Shown: piece by piece, positions 54,122-60,000 of the stretch | How positions within the stretch are numbered: position 1 is the stretch's first letter | How the letters are laid out: every line of letters starts with the position of its first letter | Origin: Tubulanus polymorphus | Taxonomy: Eukaryota; Nemertea; Palaeonemertea; Tubulaniformes; Tubulanidae | Assembly (NCBI RefSeq): GCF_964204645.1 | Contig: NC_134026.1 | Coordinates: 17,008,650-17,068,649, forward strand | DNA length: 60,000 nt | Direction of reading: 5' to 3' | The notes under the pieces: generated by a model | Told to the model about the DNA's origin: nothing | The model's input: only the letters and a program-made list of their open reading frames with translations | Database searches by the model: none | Made by a program: the position numbers and the translations under genes

Positions 54122-57100
54122 CTGAAAAAAAGAAATATGAACGTGTGAACTTTTTGTGATTATGATTTAGAAATGTTTATCATAGTCTCGGTCTGGAAAC
54201 CTCTTCATTATTCACCCAAAAAATCTATATGTTCCCAATGCAAGTTGGAATCTAGTGTAATCAGAATTGCAATAACATCCGGTGATTTCGTTTTCATGAC
54301 CAATTTAAAAGGCCATTGTACATATTTATTCGAGTGACTTGAATCCTTTGTTTGGAATAAAGGAATAGTCACTTATCTTAACATATTAATATTATCTCTA
54401 AACTGGTCTTATCACTAAGGTTACTTAACAATGGCTTGTTCTATGCTGGAATGAACAATTTGTTCTGTCTAATGAATGTTTGTCAAAATATTCATCAACA
54501 TTTTTGTCTGCCTGCTCACAATTAAAATCTTTCTAAATGCTTTTAATATTGCGTACCATCAAATTGAAAGTTAATAGTTTCCTATTTTAACCACAGGAAA
54601 TGAGGAAGAAACATTCACAGATTAACGAATCGTCTTCCTAATAGTGAGTTTATGACCACGTGTAGGCCTAGACAAGCTAGACTCGAAGCATGATTGACCT
54701 AGAACCATCTTACAAATAAGACCAATCCAACAATCTTGTCCGGTCACTTCAAGTTTGACCTTAACATTGGCGACACCGTTTAAGTATTTGACGATCGACA
54801 TTGATGTAAGATTTAAGTCCAACCAACAATTCAATTGGAGACCGCGCCCTAAGCTATGGCTAACCGTAAATGGCAGTTACGTTAATTTGGCATCACGCAT
54901 TAGTTCGTGACATCATTAACTGAACACAACGATGTTATTAGGGCTATGTATATATATATTTAAAGGTATATAATACATAAAGGTTTGAAAAAATCTTATT
55001 CGATAAAAACTCTTATTTGATAAAAATTAAGGTTGGGAGGATAGTAACCGGGGGATTTTTTTGCAATGGGATTTTCATTGGGATTTCCACTGGGTTTCCA
55101 ATAGGATTTTTACCTGTTACCTATGCTAACAGCTCCCGATCGAGTTTTAAGGAATTGTGTTATAATATGTCGAATACTTTTTCATCAAAATATAGAGTCT
55201 GCAAATATCAGTTAAAAATGAAACTTGTGTGATGAACAGTTCATAGTATCGTTTCAGACAGGATCATCTGAACTGCTGACTGCGTCATCGTCGTTCCATT
55301 TTTGTTAAGTAAATCCTGTTTCTATGGTAACAACGTGTTGCGATTCATAGCTCTAGGAACTCTAAAATAGCCATGCAAGTATTAACTGGATTATGGGATG
55401 ACATAGAGCATCGTCAATAAAGGTGCGTGTGTTTCATATGGAAACTAACGGTGCCGTTTCAAACTATTTGCATTGAATAAGTCGAGACTGGATGTGGTGT
55501 ATCTGATGTAACCCCTTATTCCAGAGAGTCCCAGTTTCATGTGTTCGTGTATACTGGCTTCTGGATGAATTTCATGTCTTCATGTACATAGGCTTTTAGT
55601 TTTCTCGTCAGTGTCTAAGTTATACTCTGCGTGTCCTCTGTGAAATCCACGAAGATATGCGGTTTGCATTCAATCTTTTGATTCCGTGGGGAAATCACTA
55701 GTAACGACCCAGATGCACGCATGTAGACCTTATACTTAGTTACCGCCAGCTGTATGTTAAGGAATGATACGTCATATATGACACGAATCGGAAATTATTG
55801 TTTCACTGTATATTTACATTGCAGTGCATGGTGAGATCTTAGGCACCCACCTTCAATCATGAATACAAAGTGTGCAGGATATTTCGATAGTTTTTGAAAA
55901 TAGATCGCGGTCCGTCGCACGATGGTTTTTCTACATGATCTTTCGCGTTTGAGAAAAATATAAAGGAACTAGTAACGTCTCGCTACAGGAGACATTTTGT
56001 CTGGTTCTGAGGTGAACTGTTGTTTGGGCATCGGTTATGAATATGCCTGTGCTAGAGATACCTTCCCAAAAACTGACAAAAACCGACTGGATTTGTGTGG
56101 GCAATAAAAGGTATCATACGAACTAACTATGCTCGGGAGAAATAATTGTCGGAATATTTCCCTATTAAGCAGTATTCTACCAATTGGAAAATGAATGTAC
56201 ATTTTTGTCGCCGTTATCCGTATTGAATTTTCCATATTTCATGTCCAGATTGAGCTTTGCGTAAAAGCTTAGTCGATTTCATTCTACGGGATGTTGTAAT
56301 GGTTAACGGCGGGCTACTTTCTGCAACTAGTTACACAGAACATTAAGCACTGTGTTCTAACTTCGATGTTTTTTTCCCTTTCGAAGAGCGATTTTGGAGA
56401 TTATACACGGATATCTGTGGCGTTTTGGTGCTATTAAATTGATAGCATTTCAGTTTGTGCATTTTGTTTATTTCAAAATTCGACTGCAAGTTATACAAAA
56501 AATATTGATGCCTACTCTCAAGGTCTCCTGACAAAACAAATCAATTCTCATCAAAGCATCATGGCAAGAAGGATATTGGATTATAGTGAATATTCTCGAA
56601 CTGTTTTATCGTAAAATTAACCATACAGTAAAACATTATACATGCTTTTTATTTGGTATTTTACCTATTGATCCTAGATGATGGTTATCTATCGATTCAT
56701 TCGTGAACTATTCAGTAAGTATTTTTTATTATAAATGCAGCCTTTAATTTAATTACTTTCTAGAAAGTATTCGAAGATTCGTTATAGTACGGCGCAATTA
56801 AGAGAATAAATCTGACCCATACGTAAATAACCCATATTAAAATAACCATATTTAACAAAATTTAAATAACGCAGACGGTCACAACAACGGTGAAAAACAT
56901 TGTACAGATAATACCTAAGTAGAAATCCTAAATCCAGATGATCGGCGTCAGCTACGTGAAAATAGCCGGCATATTACCACGTTCATCGTTCTTTCCCTAA
57001 CGTTTTATTCTGAGTTACACGGAGGAGGCAGTGTTGTAACTGTTCTTCTTCGAGGTAAATTCTCCTGTGGCATAAATACAGTTGTCAATGGCTACGACAA

Positions 57101-57990
57101 TATGTTAATGGATACACTACACGCTGCTGCAGCCTGTCAATATATCTAGCAGCTTTGTACCGTGAGAATGTACTAAAGTAGCGTCTCCGGTAAAGCTGGT
57201 GAAACGTCAAACGAATGTAGAATACATATTATACGATCTTTGGAGAGCAATATTTTGTTAACTGGGTATTGGCATGGTTGTCGTCCGAATTCGTCCAATT
57301 AAACTCGCTTCATCTTGAAGATTTCAAATATTCTGAGCCAACATAAACATTATCCGACAGAAAGGCAGAAGGATTTATGAATTATGGACATGATGTTTTA
57401 AAACATTTTTCAAACTGTATTTAAGAGTTTTAATAATGCTGAAGGTACCAGAGATGACAATGCAGGCGCAGATGACGCGAATCTCATGCTGGGAAGTAAA
57501 TTACATGCAAAGCATTTTGACGTCACTGAATGGAACTCTGACGTCATTGCGTAGGTGATGTCACGATTTACGTCACAATACATTAAAAGCTTAACCTATT
57601 CTTCTTCAAGAAATTTCTTAAGTATAAAACCACACCAGTCCCGATAAAGGTGTCGAATTATGTAAAATTAGTATATATTGAAGGCAGTGAGTTAATTAAA
57701 GTTCCCAATTTAGACGATTACGCTTGCAAGGTAAGGGCATATAGCGAAAATTCGTTCAGATTCAGATTTAGATTTAACTTATTGCTCCAGAAATTATACA
57801 ATTTTTTCGAGCACTGAATACAAAAAAATAAACAATTTTACAGTTATACAAATACAGTTACTCCAGTTACATTTACAATACACAGTAACAGTTTTTTCTT
57901 CAAAACGTATCATTATCATACTCGCAAATAAGACGTGTGTGATGGCTAGATGAGGCTATGTGCCTTTTCTATAAATGCTGCTAGCTTCCT
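54122..57990. other. Upstream intron or intergenic sequence
   Basis: Searched for the preceding exon of the membrane-protein gene on the minus strand; none with a phase-1 donor and clear coding content was found. Near 55045-55115 another phrase-repeat tract (GGGGGATTTTTTTGC, GGGATTTTCATTGGGATTTCC) ends in TTTTTACCTGTTACC. Confidence 0.45.
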
Positions 57991-57991
57991 C

Positions 57992-58612
57992 CACAGGGGT
58001 TTGGCGAAGGGCTTGGATTTTATTTCCGGGTTGTTGATAATCTCGCGAGAATGGCGCTAAATAAGAACTGCGAATAAATTCAAAATATCACAGAAATACC
58101 TTGTGTTTATATTGTTTATTTATCCGCTATAAAGTTCCGATAAACAATTGGTCGTTAAGAATCATTATCAGACGGTCGTCACGCTTTACTATATAAAATC
58201 ACAAGGGATGAAACACCCTTCAAGTAGTGCCAGCCAGAAAGTTTGGACAGTCACGTGACTTAACGCTTCTTATTTGACTGAACGCGAACCTGAAGCATCT
58301 AAGATGGAAACTATGATACGAAAAATATTTGAGAATAACTTACATTCATATGCATTTTTTGATATCGGTCTGTGAATATGTTAACTTTTCATGTTTTTCA
58401 TGGTGAAGTTTTAAATGCGATGACGTCATCAGAATGTAACGTGACTGTCCCAACTTTCTGGCTAAAAATTTAAGTACAGCGGAGGCCTGGCGTTTCATCC
58501 CTTGTGATTTTATATAGTAAAGCGTGACGACCGTCTGATAATGATTCTTAACGACCAATTGTTTATCGAAACTTTATAGCGGATAAATAAACAATATAAA
58601 CTGAAGGTATTT
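57992..58612. mobile_element. hAT-type non-autonomous transposon, copy 2, right end lost
   Basis: Starts CACAGGGGTTTGGCGAAGGG and follows the copy at 11284 through about 360 bp. It then runs into its long inverted half (GACGACCGTCTGATAATGAT) without the nested repeat. The right terminus is replaced by viral polymerase sequence at 58604-58612, where AAGGTATTT is common to both. Confidence 0.75.
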
Positions 58613-60000
58613 GTGCAAAAGCACTTTTTAATTCAATTATGTTATTAACATAATTCTTTTACTACATCTTCGCATCTGAAAGAAATATATTGACTTTTAT
58701 ATAAATCGGGATAGTCTGATTTTATATAAATACCATACGCAGCAGCTCTTTGATGAAAATTTTAGATTGTATTTATAATTGGTGGGTCTTGTATTGTGTC
58801 TTCATTCAATTCATTTCCTTTATCCATTGATTTTAATAATTATTTTTGATTATATATTTCTTTTCTATCTTGGTCGATAATTCTTTAATTCTTTTTTCAA
58901 CGATTCAAAATCTCCATATATTACAGAATGAACAAGATTTTTAAATTTATGATTAGTAAATTTCAATTTATAATCTTTTTCTGTTGGCATTATTAATTTA
59001 CAAAACATCTTTATTATCACATAACTCTTAATGTTTAGTAATGCATTTTCAGTTCTAAATTTTGACAAACATCTTCTATATAAATTCTTTTTATGTTAAA
59101 ATCACTTTCTGTTCTAAAGAATAAATCTATTTGTTTTAACCACATATAATGTTCCTTTTTATAGTATAATGAATCTAAAACATTTTCATCATCATAATGT
59201 TTTGTTAGATATGAGGCTTCTTATGTATAATCTTTAATATTTTCACCTTTTGTCTCTGGTAGTTGCATTAATTCGAATATATTCATTTCTAAATTATTTA
59301 CTTTTTCCATATTAGGTATCATTTGTATAGTAACTGGGTATTGGTTAATTTTATATAATGATTCATATTTCCGATAATATGTTACTCTACAAACATTTTT
59401 CACAGTTGGGTGTAACCAACTTATAGTCGATCATAGAAAACATTTATTATCATCATTTTGAACATTTATTACTGCTTTTGTTGTAAATGGTAGTTTAATA
59501 TTAGATTATGCTTCAATATCCTTTTCTGTTGTATGTAAGGTTTGAATCATTTGTTAACATTTTATTACTTTTTGATGTTTTATTTCCTTTTGTGTTATAA
59601 ATATTTGAATCTAAAAATATAATTTCAGTCAATGATAAACCAGAACGTTCAAAATATCTTTCTTCAATATGGCGTTTCAATTCATTAAATATTTTTTCTA
59701 ACTTCTCTTTTATTTTGGTTTTTGAAATAATTTCTTCAGTGTGTGTTTGAATGTTGTACTCCATTTTTTCGTTTGACTTTATAAAACTTACTTTTCCATA
59801 GATACTAATTTTTGGATATTCAACATTTGTTACAAAGTCCATAATTTTTTCCATTACTTCAATATATTTACTGTAATCTTCTATTGTGGTGCCTTAAAAA
59901 ATCTAAATATGATAGCTGCAGGACCAATCTTACTATGTACTGTTTCTAAAATTTCAATCGTATCTTTTATTTCTAGTCAATATAATTCTTTACATTTTCC
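58613..60000 (-). pseudogene. Protein-primed DNA polymerase, N-terminal half, second viral fragment
   Basis: Minus-strand pieces in order from the right edge: KIGPAAIIF; EKIMDFVTNVEYPKISIYGK (59854); KLEKIFNELKRHIEERYFER; INVQNDDNKCF near 59440-59475 with a TGA where Trp is usual; YPVTIQMIPNMEKVNNLEMN; YKKEHYMWLKQ; and VIYGDFESLKKELKNY (58901-58924), which carries the exonuclease I Asp-x-Glu. It ends with AAAYGIYIKSDYPD and EDVVKE. These are the expected N-terminal parts of a Maverick/adintovirus-type polymerase. At least five stops or shifts. Exonuclease II/III and the polymerase domain are absent. It does not overlap the half at 26.2 kb. Confidence 0.8.

Noticed and set aside
54622-54834. 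Minus-strand frame of 70 codons as the missing upstream exon of the membrane-protein gene
   Set aside because: No acceptor/donor pair with the required phase was found and the peptide shows no domain or signal sequence.

Overview
The window looks like nuclear DNA of an animal, most likely a marine invertebrate and perhaps a lophotrochozoan such as a mollusc. The reasons are spliced genes with long repeat-filled introns, Penelope-like retroelements, many short inverted-repeat transposons, and interstitial runs of TTAGGG-type repeat. The taxon is an inference; no rRNA or mitochondrial marker is present.

Host genes. A terminal exon of an unrecognised gene lies at 4380-4490 (+). On the minus strand, six exons between 54121 and 36928 have mutually compatible splice phases. 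They form the 3' part of a gene for a single-pass membrane protein: a short extracellular stalk, one transmembrane helix, and a cytoplasmic tail of about 850 residues that is largely encoded by one 2.1 kb last exon. The upstream extracellular exons were not found.

Virus-derived block. Positions 16867-34150 are much richer in A+T than the flanks and hold a decayed Maverick/Polinton-like (adintovirus-like) DNA virus. Recognisable parts are the chromodomain tail of an integrase, a packaging ATPase, two zinc-finger genes, a major capsid protein, a penton-like protein, several small membrane or structural proteins, and the C-terminal half of a protein-primed family B DNA polymerase. The polymerase is split at its catalytic YxD/TDS motif by a decayed intein with LAGLIDADG endonuclease motifs. 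The structural block is present twice in opposite orientation: copy A at 18.1-26.2 kb (minus) and copy B at 30.0-34.2 kb (plus). The copies are similar in some genes and very different in others, so this looks like two related partial elements joined head to head near 26.2 kb. Fourteen of the preserved gene starts sit in the same string, ATAAATG, which resembles the late promoter core of large cytoplasmic DNA viruses. Three tandem palindromes lie between the converging ATPase and zinc-finger genes. A third fragment, carrying the N-terminal half of a similar polymerase, enters from the right edge (58613-60000, minus).

Mobile-element landscape. A Penelope-like cluster (tandem GIY-YIG copies on the minus strand joined to an inverted reverse-transcriptase fragment) lies at 14.2-16.3 kb. 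A hAT-type non-autonomous element with a perfect 8-bp target duplication is at 11284-13184 and carries a nested repeat; a second copy at 57992-58612 abuts the viral polymerase fragment. Two copies of a Harbinger-like foldback element lie at 6.0 and 35.8 kb. The 46.8-53 kb intron holds several inverted-repeat families whose ends consist of a short phrase repeated with variations.
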